The position numbers and the translations under genes are program-made. Positions 25,201-36,150 of a stretch of DNA of 64,000 nt are shown piece by piece (within the stretch, counting starts at the first letter, position 1; each line of letters begins with the position of its first letter). The notes beneath the pieces were generated by a model that saw nothing but the letters and a program-made list of their open reading frames with translations, had not been told where the DNA came from and ran no database searches. Source of the DNA: Multifurca ochricompacta (Eukaryota > Basidiomycota > Agaricomycetes > Russulales > Russulaceae). The stretch covers positions 248,001-312,000 of the forward strand of contig WTXG01000027.1 of assembly GCA_022496185.1 (NCBI GenBank), written 5' to 3'.

Positions 25201-27204
25201 AAGCTAGCGAAGAGAAGGACAGGCTCTTACGTGCACAGGCAACGAGCATGATCGGCAGTTGCGTGATTACGTAGCTGAAGCAGACGGAGATCGAGCCGTG
25301 TTGGAGCACCAATTCTTCGAGTTAAAAGCGGAGGTGGAGGATCTGGAGCGCCAACTCAAGGAAGCCACAGCCCAGGTGGAAATGAAGGAGGCCGACGCCT
25401 TCAGCCTTCGGGAAGAGCTTCAGCGCTTTGAGCGCGAGCTGCGGGATGCGCGACATGTGGAGAACGTGCTTCGAGAGGACATTCGGGCTGGCCGAACCTC
25501 GCAATCTGAATTTGAGCACAAGGTAGAAGAAGCCGAACGGCTCGTAGCCCAACTTCTGGAGACCTCTATTGCGTACCGCACAGCTCATTTCAGGGCATTG
25601 ACTCTCGCTCAGACAGCGATCTCCCATCCCTCCGTATCCAAGTCGATTGGGCAACTCACCGAATCTCACACATTCTCTGCAATTGCTAAACATGGGTCCA
25701 TCGGCCCGTTAGACGAACCGTCCCCCGTTGATCCTTCAGATCCTGCGAGTGCGGTCGAGATATTGCGCTCTTTCGACCATGATCATTTCCTAGAGGTGAT
25801 AGTGAAAACTTGTTCCACCATTCGTAAGTGGCAGAAGCAATGTAAGGAGTACCGCGAGCGGGCAAAAGGGAAAATATCCTTCCGGAACTTCGCCAAAGGT
25901 GATCTCGCACTCTTCTTGCCAACGCGCAATTCTATATCGAAGCCCTGGGCCGCGTTCAACGGTGCGTAAATACTTCTTTCCTTTTTGTTGTCAGAGAGAC
26001 TGTTGGTGAATGCCTGGACGAGCGTTCCATATCGGAGTCAGCTTTAACTGCCGTGAACTTCGTATTGATTTGTTCCATTAGTCTCATTCCCGCACTATTT
26101 CCTGCAAGCGACTGGACACCTTGCGGAGCAACTGAAAACGCGCGAGTGGATAGTCGCGAGGATTACATCGATAACTGAGCGAGTGGTTGACCCCAAGGTC
26201 AGTAGGCAGAAGTGATTATTTGATGGCATCGTCGACTTTGTTTTCTGCAGGACCCCAGCAGTAACCCATACGGCCTTGGCGACGGTGTGAAGTATTACAT
26301 GCTGGAGGTTGAGGACTGGACACAGCCAGGTTCTACGAAGCGCCGGCAAACATCCAAGAAGGCGTTAATGGTGGCCGAACAGAGAGAAGAGCCACCGGTC
26401 CCTTTGTCTGTGCCACTTGAAAATGAAGTCGAAGAGGAGTCATTCCATCCTGCCCGAGCACCTAATTTTCGGCACTTCCCTCTCGCGCGTTCTGGTTCGA
26501 ACCCGACAACACCGGTAGCAGGCCCATCCTCTCTCTCACGGCTTTTAGCTCAGGCCCCAGTCACCTCTGGGCCACCACCACTCGACCCTATTCCATCGTC
26601 CCCTGTCGCAGCGCCTTCCCCTACACGCACTCCGTCTCCCCAACTCCCTCCGGTATCGTCCTCTCCTGCCCCATCTTTACCCGCGACCACAGCCCCTGGA
26701 CGACCGCACCCCCCTCATTCGTCTTCACCGCTGCGCCCAGGATCTCGGGCCTCCCGGCTGTCAGCATCATCCCGCTTTTCGGCGCCACGACTCCCGGCAT
26801 TTGGTGGCGCAGGTGGAAGTGTGGCCAAGGGGATTCCGACTACCGCGATTACCGCCCCCCCTGCCCTTGACGAGACAGGAACGGGTGCAGTTGGGCCCAT
26901 ATCACCGACAGCGCCTTCGCTTGGAGAGCCTGTGGGAGAAGGGATGGTAAGTCTGCTAGCACGGCGGCGAACGACATCGTTTCATGTCCCCACTTCTGGC
27001 TCGCCACTTGCCGCTCCTATTCCGCGACAGACGGCCGGCCCAGCGGGCGCGTTTGCGAGCCTGGCTAATTGGGGTACATCATTCTCACGTCGACGCAGGG
27101 CCGATGGGGCGTCTTCTGAGTCTCCCGTTCCTGCGCAAGCAGTAGCCAAACGAGACGTTGCAGCTGGGCAGACCGACGCACAGCGGATATTACAGCGATT
27201 TTAG
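22250..27204 (+). CDS. ATG11: Autophagy scaffold ATG11
   Basis: Large multi-exon gene. The start gives MIHICRAEDGEVFQ, then TDATLWDIER and FLCKEIGIEEGAVLAYLSDG, a ubiquitin-like N-terminal region. The next part (22680-23230) has SIFVFNKYYLDEDF and the conserved APG17-like helices. A long heptad-type coiled coil runs about 24650-25560 (EQVERLERELNQARAQIDNE and similar). The C-terminal ATG11 domain ends FRNFAKGDLALFLPTRN, WAAFN, then HYFLQATGHLAEQLKTREWI, ARITSITERVVD and GVKYYMLEVEDW. A Pro/Ser-rich tail follows to TAG at 27204. Atg11 binds cargo receptors and Atg1 at the phagophore in selective autophagy, including mitophagy and pexophagy. Introns are scattered; those at 22293-22339, 22370-22418 and about 25966-26085 are clear. 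The coiled-coil join near 25235-25260 changes frame, so a small intron or sequence error lies there. Confidence 0.9.
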
Positions 27205-27676
27205 AACGGCTTCGCCTTCAACGCGAGCTGGCTATCCTATGGATGCAGGGTACTTGGGACCGACTTCGGAGCTACCATGTGAATCTCGTGGTCTATACTT
27301 TCCAGATAATGCTGGGACCTTTGCTTAGGGATCAAGCATGGGACGCAAAAAGCACTGACGAGCATGACCACAGTTGCTTGTTGGTTATCCAACGTAACGT
27401 ACTATATGTCGTCTTAATTGAGGTGTTGCCTCCTCTCGAACGGCGTGAGGTGCAGGGAAGGAGACGATCCATATTTCCTGTCCTGATACATCCGAACTGG
27501 TTCAGGTTCTCATTAGAAGTCAGCTAGGTATAGTAGCAGTAAGAGGCATCGTGATCATTTTCACTGCACTGGTTGATTTGGAGGAAGGAAAGCGCCGTGT
27601 TGTATGGGGATACCATGCGCCTGGCTTGCTTGAATTGAGAGATGACTGCAGACGTGAGTGGGAATGCGCCTTTACG
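27205..27676. other. Intergenic, ATG11 3' side
   Basis: 472 bp between ATG11 and the retroelement nest. The open frames here show no recognisable motifs. Confidence 0.45.
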
Positions 27677-27680
27677 GGAC
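27677..27680. repeat. Target-site duplication of the copia element, left copy
   Basis: GGAC directly left of the LTR start TGTGG. The matching copy is at 31976-31979, directly right of the other LTR end CAACA. Four to six bases is the usual size for LTR elements. Confidence 0.6.
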
Positions 27681-27933
27681 TGTGGAAATGCAGCCTGAGG
27701 TCAGATAAGCACTACCTAAGCAGGCAGCAAGATAAATCTGGTCAAAACAACACTTTGTAAAATACAGAAATATTGTCCTTAAATACTGTAAGGAGTGTGC
27801 TGTGCTGTAGTCATAAGGATTGTATCTTAATCATAGGTAATCATAATAAACGAGTGTAAGTATCGTCTTGCACCGCCAACACCGGTCACCTCTGATCCCG
27901 TCCGGCCTACTCTGATCCATTACTGGCTCAACA
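27681..27933 (-). repeat. Copia 3' LTR (left copy)
   Basis: 253 bp, from TGTGGAAATG to GGCTCAACA on the plus strand. It aligns with 31760-31975 along its length. It has extra stretches near 27692, 27780 and 27890 relative to the other copy, which explain the length difference. Confidence 0.85.
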
Positions 27934-27965
27934 TCCCCTATGATTAAGACAATCCTAAATTAGTC

Positions 27966-28071
27966 CTAATCCAGAGATGAAGTCCATGAGATCCCTGAGT
28001 TAGCAAGGAGGAAGACATAAGCGAGGTAGAATGAAAGTCATCGGCGTCGTCTCCAAGACTGGAGTCCGAAT
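27966..28071 (-). pseudogene. Copia RNase H, 3' fragment after the LINE
   Basis: Read from 28071 downward: SDSSLGDDADDFHSTS, then after a one-base shift AYVFLLANSGISWTSSLD and TAG at 27966-27968. This is the RNase H stretch of copia pol (consensus form D-W-x-x-D-x-x-D-x-x-S-T-S-G-Y). It continues the frame broken at 30407 on the other side of the LINE. The end is truncated directly before the polypurine tract. Confidence 0.75.
28057..28071. repeat. LINE target-site duplication, left copy
   Basis: GACTGGAGTCCGAAT. It matches GACTAGAGTCTGAAT at 30407-30421 with two differences. Both copies encode the same SDSS part of copia RNase H. Confidence 0.85.
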
Positions 28072-30406
28072 GTACACGCACTCCGGATCGGGACCCCACA
28101 GGGTTCCCCCCTGTCCCCAATCCTCTCAACTCTCTACACGAGCCCTCTCATGCTCAGGCCAAGGACTGGAAAGGGTGCCATCTGTCCATCTACATGGATG
28201 ATGGCCTCCTCTTCGCATGGTCGGACACCTGGGAGGGTGTCACACAGTCTCTCTCCTCACATTATGCTTTGGCCGCTGACTGGCTCTCCCGTTCAGGAAT
28301 GTCAGTTGAACCGGACAAGACGGAATGCCTTTTCTTTTCTCGAGCTCGCACCCGCAACTTACCTCCTACCAGAATTTTCTTGGCTGACCCCCCTAGATCT
28401 ACCTACTACCAAGTCACCCCCGGGTCCACAGTCCGTTATTTGGGCTTCTTCCTTACGAAGAAGCTGGACTGGCGCCCGCATGTTGACATCATGTGCAGAA
28501 GAGCGCGCGCTGCCCTCAAACAACTCAAAGTTCTTAGTAACACAGAGCGTGGGCTGTCAATGGCTAATTGGCGTTTGGTAGTCAATGCTGTCTGTCTACC
28601 TGTGCTGTCTTATGGGTCCCAACTTTGGACCCACACGCGTCAAGCCTCGATGCTGATCAAGAAGCTGCAGGGTGTCTGTGACGATATGGTAAAGTTGATC
28701 TCTGGGAGCTTCCACACAGCCCCTCGGGAGCCACTCCATGAGCTCCTGCGCATAGGAAGGATGCGCCATTATCTGATGAAACTCGCTGACACGACCTCAC
28801 TTCGTTTCACATCCCTCCCACAAGGAAGTTCCCAGGGTGCGAATGCGAGCACATTGACCGGGCACACTGTGGGTGGGGTGCGTTCGGAGAGAGCTACGAG
28901 GTCGGTTATGTGGCGGTATGTACTGGGGCCCGAACCCCGCTTCTTTGTACGAGGTCCATGCAGAGTCTTATCCATATCTCCGGAAATTCGTTGGGTGGTT
29001 TTTGAAGTCATCTGGGGTTCACAAGTCAGCCTGCAGGGAGTAGCCCCCCCACAAACCCGCCGGACCGCGATCGCAGCGCTCATTGCCCAACAACGGTCTG
29101 ATGTGGTACTAATGCATTCAGCTGTCGCACTTGCACTTGAGAACAAGAACCGCTCCGATCGAAAGGTAGTCGGAGCCTCGGCTTCAACGATCATGGACTC
29201 CAGGGGCGAGTGGTCAATGAGCTGGTGTAAAGGCACTGGCATTGTGCGGGCAGATGTGGAATTGTTTGTACTAGCGCAGACCATGCACTGGACCGGAGAT
29301 TTCTTCTCAGGGCCCCCCACTCCACCCAAATCTATTGTTATCACGTCCCCATCGTCCTCTACTATTTTCTCCCTGCCGTCGCGTGACCCCAAGCGTTTCA
29401 CTGCCGACTTCATCCTTTTCCAGAACTCACTAACCTCCTTCATTTCCTCCTTTCCAGGAACGTCGCTCACCTTCATGTGGGCCCCTGCGATGACGAACTA
29501 CCACGCTCAGACTGTCTCTGCACAGGCTGCCGAACTCTGCCGCACACGCACTCTGCCGCACACGCACTCCCTTAGACGTGCTCGATGAACGCCCCTCCCA
29601 ACTAAATGGAGATCCCTTACCCGCCTTCGCGCTTTTGACAACTGGCGCGAGGAATGGCTTCGATCCCGCGCGGATCACACCCCTACCCACTCACACCCCA
29701 ATCGACAGGGCAATCAAGCCTATTCCCTTTCCATCAAACGCTCACCTGATGGATATAACCACCCACTTTGGGCTGCTGCGACTAGGCGACCCAAGGCGGG
29801 ATCCACCCCCCTCACTCGTCACGCCACGTCCATTGCCCTACGGCTAGCAGTTGGACACGCTTTCACTACTGAACACTCTACACGCTTTAAGCCTTAACTA
29901 ACCCCCTCTTCTAGGGCTTGCACCTGTGATGGTACCACACCTGCTCCCACTACCCACACCCTTTATGAATACCCCCTCCACCATGAGAGCCGCATTGCCT
30001 CAAACATGCACACCTGGTTATCAATGAAAACCCAGTTGATGACCATTTTCAACACCAAGAACCCCGTCGAAGCCCTGCTGCACTTCCTCCAAAACCCGCG
30101 CATGGCCTTCAAACCCTACGCTGCAAAACGGCCTCTTGAACCAGACTAGGCCTAGCAGAGATTTAATGGGCCCCCCTCTCCTATTGACTCGGTCGGTCTA
30201 AACCAACATGGCACATGGCATCGCAGTATGCGTGCGCCTTACCCAACCAATATTTTTACTCTTACTTTTCCCCCCGGGGTTTTTTCGATGGGGTTCTGCC
30301 CTAATACATCTACAGTAGCTACTAGAGGACCCTTTGTACTAGATAGCCGCGCGACTTAGGCACAGCCTTGCAAGCGTGTCAATGAAACTCGATTAAAAAA
30401 AAAAAA
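28072..30406 (+). mobile_element. 5'-truncated LINE (non-LTR retrotransposon)
   Basis: 2,335 bp inserted in the copia RNase H frame, with a 15-bp target duplication on both sides and a 12-A tail (30395-30406). It begins inside the reverse transcriptase and keeps the 3' part of ORF2 plus the 3' UTR. The 5' truncation, poly-A end and long target duplication are hallmarks of target-primed insertion. The 3' tail (about 30335-30395, TAGATAGCC and CAGCCTTG blocks) resembles that of the element at 36151-37499. Confidence 0.9.
28084..30149 (+). pseudogene. LINE ORF2 remnant: reverse transcriptase C-terminal part
   Basis: It starts with the conserved RT motif GTPQGSPLSP (near 28090), then after a one-base shift near 28150 the catalytic motif IYMDDG (about 28190). 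The frame runs on through LSRSGMSVEPDKTECLFFSR, VRYLGFFLTKKLDW and the RT thumb region to about 29590. A further shift leads to a C-terminal part with LRAFDNWREEWLRS and a degenerate Cys/His segment (CTCDGTTPAP..H), ending HFLQNPRMAF and PLEPD with TAG at 30147-30149. The endonuclease and most of RT are missing, and at least two frameshifts are present, so it is inactive. Confidence 0.85.
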
Positions 30407-30421
30407 GACTAGAGTCTGAAT
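30407..30421. repeat. LINE target-site duplication, right copy
   Basis: GACTAGAGTCTGAAT directly after the LINE poly-A. See the left copy at 28057-28071. Confidence 0.85.
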
Positions 30422-31040
30422 AACCGACGAGACCGTTTCCGCGCGCTCCATCGTAGCATAGCCGCAGGTTAGCTGTACTGTTTAGATAAGCCAGTATATA
30501 CTTGGCAAGTCGTAGATGTTGCGGGGAAGGGTTTGCTGCGTCCTGCGCAAGGCGCGCTACAGCGAAAGAAATGAATGGGCGGGTCCCAATTTTCACAAAC
30601 AGCAGGCTCCCAATGATTTGTTGGAGTGTGATTTCTGTTCGAGTAGCGTGGCTGGTGTACTTTACCAAATGGACCTCTGCCCCGGCAGGAAGAGGCGTGC
30701 GCGTAGGGTTAGCATCCGCCATTCCAAAGCGTCCTACGATTTCTGAAATGTACGGGGGCTGGTCGATCTCCAAACGCCTGGCTGGTCTGTCACAGGTGAT
30801 CCGAACTCCGAGATACGAGTTAACCTCGCCTAGATCAGTCATTTCGTAGCGCCAAGACAAGCCGGTTAACTTTATCGAGAGAGTCGCCTAAGATTGTGAT
30901 CTCGTCGACATAGAGGATAATAATAACTAGTTACATTTCTGGCTAGTGCGTCCACTCCATATTGGCACGCGTCCTGCCAGTCACTAGCACAGTCAGACTT
31001 CATCGCCGCCTGATATGTGAGCGGATCACGATATGCAGCC
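30407..31040 (-). pseudogene. Copia pol remnant: reverse transcriptase and RNase H start
   Basis: Read from about 31040 downward: RDPLTYQAAMKSDCASDWQD and CQYGVDALARN, the N-terminal edge of copia RT. The frame then jumps directly to IIILYVDEITILGDS, the catalytic YVDD-type motif with E in the last place, so about half of the RT is deleted. After a frame change come SWRYEMTDLGEVNSYLGVRI, PYISEIVGRF, GSLLFVKIGTRPFISFAV and the RNase H start GLVGYSDSS, broken at 30407 by the LINE. It is not functional. Confidence 0.88.
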
Positions 31041-31745
31041 GCCGCGAGCAAAGCGCATTGTCCGAGTTGCCCATCCTCACCTAAATTGGCATTATCAGTG
31101 CCGAGGTAACATGGATTCCTGCGAGGCAGTCTCCGAGGGGGGGTGCGTCCTCCAAAACGGAGACAACGGTCCGCTGAGTCCGGAGAAACCGGTTTCGCGG
31201 TGCGCGGAGTGGAGGCTCTTGCATTGCGGGGCGTGAAGGCGGGATGGTCCAGACTGTATTACCAGAGCTTCAGGTTTGCTGTGTTGTGGTAACCAGGGAT
31301 GGTGTCCTTGGCGGATCGAGCTCCCCTTGAGCTTGAGTAGGGACAGCCGACAGCCATAGGGAATATAATGGTCAGGATTGATCGGAACTCGGAACGAATG
31401 GACGGCTCACCAGCATTGTTCCGAAACAGAAAGGAGCTGTCTCAGACCCAGATCGTGAAGACCGATCAAACCCCGATGTATCCAAAATATCCAACTGTAC
31501 GCTCTGAACTCGCAAAGGGTCCAGTCCCTATTAGGGATTGCTCGCACGTGCTTCAGCGTCGCCACGCTCCCTCGCGTGAGGGGCCCCAGTCTACACTGAT
31601 CCACCGGTTCCAGGAGCCGGGGAATAGGGTTTCACAAGTAACAGAGGCTTGCCTTTTTCGGGAGATATCGAAAGAGTGCGTGTTCTGAAAAGGAAGCTTG
31701 TGTAATAAATGTCGATCTCATTCTGGATAATTTAGTTACGCCCTG

Positions 31746-31759
31746 CAGGGCCCATAACC
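31746..31759 (-). other. Copia primer-binding site, half-tRNA initiator-Met type
   Basis: Directly inside the 5' LTR, the plus strand reads CAGGGCCCATAACC. This resembles the anticodon stem-loop of eukaryotic initiator tRNA-Met, which includes the CAU anticodon. On the coding strand the site is therefore complementary to the middle of that tRNA. The Drosophila copia element is known to prime from such a cleaved 5' half of tRNA-iMet. The rest of the region 31041-31745 is degenerate and holds no clear protein. Confidence 0.65.
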
Positions 31760-31975
31760 TGTGGAAACGCCAGATAAGCACTACCTAAGCAAGGTAGCAA
31801 GATAAATCTGGTCAAAACAACAACTTTGTAAAATACAGAAATATTGTCTGTAAGGAGTGTGCTGTGCTGTGATCATATGGATTATATCTTAATCACAGGT
31901 AATCATAATAAATGAGTGTAAGTATCGTCTTGCACCGCCAACACCGGCCTACTCTGATCCGTTACCGGCTCAACA
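31760..31975 (-). repeat. Copia 5' LTR (right copy)
   Basis: 216 bp, TGTGGAAACG to GGCTCAACA on the plus strand, aligned with 27681-27933. Confidence 0.85.
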
Positions 31976-31979
31976 GGAC

Positions 31980-33041
31980 CAACCATACCTAGCAGATGGT
32001 TGCCTAATAGTATGGCATGGTATGACATAGTATGGTAAGGAGTTGTCAATTGAGCGGTCTGCCTCGAGGAGGTGCGGTACAATCGCAGGGAGTTAACGGC
32101 TCATTCTCCTCCGCGGCGACTCCCGAGATTTAAGCGACTTTCTGAATCAAAGCTAACCGAGCTAGCGCGCTTGCATCAGCTCAGGGAAAAAATAAACAAA
32201 GATAGAACAGCATGCTTATTCTTATTTGTCGCTCGCTGCTTCATATATTTTGTGATTGCGATTCCGATTGTGAGTGACATAGTATTTACTACTGCGGAGA
32301 TCCCCGGCACCCTGAACGCCAGTGATTAATGATTAACGTTAACGACACGAAATACATTTAATTGGAATTGTAGGGTGTTATGCAAAGAAACCCATAAGAC
32401 CGTCATCAAAACAAACAAATGGAAATGTCGACAGCGCCCAGGGTGTGTACGTAACTCCGGCTGGCGTCAATGTCGTGTCTCGCTTCGGTGGATTCATTAC
32501 TCCGCCAGAGCTCAAGCGAGAACATAACCGGTTCAACTCAGTACACCACGCTTTCGTTTCATACCATCTTCCCCCGGTAGGAGAGAATGGGGGATCGATT
32601 TAGACGTTCCAGAGAATATGTGCGTTGGCGTTGGCTAATCAGTGAAAGCGGACCCTTCAAGAAGCTGGTCACGGTGCGGGTGCATTCTTCACACAGCGTG
32701 GTATTGACTAGAGCTCTCGACATCTCCTCAGTTACAGGTACTACCTATCATTTAGATTCCTTATGGTCAACCGCTGAGCCAACGCCTGTCCCTTGACATC
32801 TAGAAATACTATTGGCCGGCTCAACGAGTGCCTACTGCATCGTACACAATATTGGAAGATGACTGTCAGTGTTATCATCAGTCTTAGCAGGGGGAATCAA
32901 CCAGGACGCTTCCTAACCTTGCCTTTTTCTTGATTGATGCACCCCTGGACCCCCATTTCCTTTCGGAATATATAATGCAGCGGAGACACAAGGTTTCGTT
33001 TTATTACCCCAAGCCTGAGTTCCTCCTTTGACCTTACTGTT
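31980..33041. other. Intergenic between the retroelement nest and the transporter
   Basis: 1,062 bp. Short open frames only, with no motifs. The last few hundred bases should hold the transporter promoter; GC-rich boxes such as TCCGCCAG at 32502 are visible but unassigned. Confidence 0.45.
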
Positions 33042-34961
33042 ATGGGTCTTGGCACAGGCGTCGTTGATAACAATAGTGGCGTATATCAAAGTCTCATCGA
33101 CCCGCACAGGAAATGGTACAACAACCGACGGTCCGTTTTCTTCGTTAAAGCATGTCGAAGTAAAAAAAAAACTTACATCCTTTTCTAGGTTGATTGCCCT
33201 CCATGGCTGGCTCTTCCTCCTGTTGATTACATCCTCCATGAATGGATTCGACGCATCCCTGATGAATGGTCTTCAATCTGAGGTTTCGTGGAATGAGTAC
33301 TTCAACCACCCGAGGGGCGGACGGCTTGGTTTGATCAACGCTATACTGGCACGCTTCGTCTCAACTCGATGTTTCGTGCGCCTTGACTTTGAACTTAGAA
33401 CATTGGCTCCGTGGTCGCATGCCCTTTCGCACCCTACCTTTCGGATGGCATCGGTCGTCGCAAGACCGTTGCGTTTGGCGCCGTCATCATGCTAGCCGCG
33501 ACTGCAGTCCAGACTGCTGCCCGCAGTGTCGGCGTGTTCATTGCCGCTCGGTCGGTGTTCCGTGACCTCCGCCCAAACTCTCTGACTATTTGGCCAGTTT
33601 CCTTGTTGGGTTCGGTCTCGCTATCGCTTCGAATTCCGCTCCGATGCTTGTCGCGGAAGTCTCCTACCCACCTTATCGCGGCCCTGTCACGTCCATGTAC
33701 AATTGTCTCTGGTATTCCGGTTCCATCATGTGTGTCTTTTCACATATTTTCTCTTTGCCAGTGAGAGTGACGAACAATCAGTGCCGCATGGACGACCTTT
33801 GGAGCTGAACACTTTAACAACACTACCTGGTCTTGGCGATTGCCTTCCCTCCTTCAAGGTCTCCCCGCTCTTGCTCAGGTGCTGCTGATCTGGTTTGTGC
33901 CCGAGTCCCCCCGTTGGCTTGTCAGTGAGGGACGGGACTCTGAGGCCATTGAAATTCTCGCATACTACCATGCGGATAGTAATAAGCAAGTATCTCCTAA
34001 GCTTACACCCATGTCGACTCAGAAACTTAGACTAACACCTTCCGTAGGAAGGATCCCCTCATCGTCTATGAGTATGATGAAATAAAGACGTCCATTGAGC
34101 TTGATCGCGTCTCCAAGGCAAACGTTGGATGGAAGTCTCTCTTCTCTACCCCTGGTAACCGCAAGCGTCTACGGATTATCATTGCGCTTGCCTGGTTCTC
34201 GCAGTGGTCTGGCAATGGCCTAGTGTCGTTTTACCTCACGAAGGTGCTCAACAACATTGGTATCACAAAGCCCAGTATTCAGCTCCTCATAAATGGTATC
34301 CTCCAAACCTGGAATTTATTTTGGGCTCTCCTCGCCTCGTCACTCGTCGACAAGGCTGGGCGTCGTGTCCTCTTCCTCACTTCATCGTCGGGCATGTTTG
34401 TATGCTTCACGCTTCAAACTGTCTTGACCGCACGCTACCTTAGCACTCATGACAGTGGCCTCGCTCATGCAGTCATCGCTTTCATCTTCCTCTTCTACGC
34501 CTTTTACGAGTATGGTTCTTTTTTTACCTGGCCGCCGTCACGGCCCTGACATCCCTCTCAACAGTCTTGCATTTTCGCCCCTAATTGTATCATACGCATT
34601 GGAAATTCTGCCATATCCGATCCGTGCCAAGGGTTTCACCTTGTTCCACTCCATGGTCTCTGCTGCAGTCATTTTCAACCAGTACGTTAATCCGATTGCC
34701 ATGGAACACATCGCGTGGAAGTATTATGTACGTTATCGCTTCATGATACGTTCACTCATCCTCACGAACTTGGGCGCATAGATCCTCTATTGCGTCATAC
34801 TCGTTTTCGAAGTCTTCTTTCTCTACTTCTTCTTGGAGGAGACCAAAGGCCTTTCCCTCGAAGAAACCGCTGTGATCTTCGATGGGGAAGACGGCGCAGC
34901 CAAAAAAATCAAGGAGCACGCCATCGAACAAGTGGGCCTCACCCCCTTGGGTGAGGATTGA
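33042..34961 (+). CDS. MFS sugar transporter (hexose/lactose permease type)
   Basis: Exon 1 encodes MGLGTGVVDNNSGVYQSLID and KWYNNRR. After an intron ending near 33189 comes LIALHGWLFLLLITSSMNGF, then DASLMNGLQ at the end of helix 1. Family motifs follow: DGIGRRKTVAFGA (GRR loop), PESPRWLVSEGRD after helix 6, NGLVSFYLTKVLNNIGI (helix 7), DKAGRRVLFL, EILPYPIRAKG near helix 10 and FFLEETKGLSLEE after helix 12. The C-terminus is ...VGLTPLGED. This is a complete 12-helix plasma-membrane sugar porter; the substrate cannot be told, but G-x-D-x-S-L-M-N-G-L-Q is common in fungal lactose and hexose permeases. At least seven introns interrupt it; those near 33345-33415, 33570-33590, 33733-33795 and 33988-34050 are clear from frame changes. 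Confidence 0.9.
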
Positions 34962-36136
<1,175 letters not shown>

Positions 36137-36150
36137 GAAGACGAAGCCGA
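36137..36150. repeat. Target-site duplication of the second LINE, left copy
   Basis: GAAGACGAAGCCGA, identical to 37500-37513. Confidence 0.85.

Larger units (their letters stand above)
27681..31975 (-). mobile_element. Degenerate copia-type LTR retrotransposon, interrupted by a LINE
   Basis: Two direct repeats with TGT..ACA ends bound the element (27681-27933 and 31760-31975). The four bases just outside each end are both GGAC (27677-27680 and 31976-31979), a target duplication. Internal pol remnants read on the minus strand, so the right repeat is the 5' LTR. A half-tRNA primer-binding site touches it at 31746-31759. A polypurine tract (TAGGGGA on the minus strand, 27934-27940) touches the 3' LTR. 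Without the inserted LINE only about 1.5 kb of interior remains, so the element is internally deleted and dead. The LTR copies differ by several indels, so the insertion is old. Confidence 0.85.

Noticed and set aside
28769..29476. 235-codon minus-strand frame
   Set aside because: Antisense shadow of the LINE ORF2.
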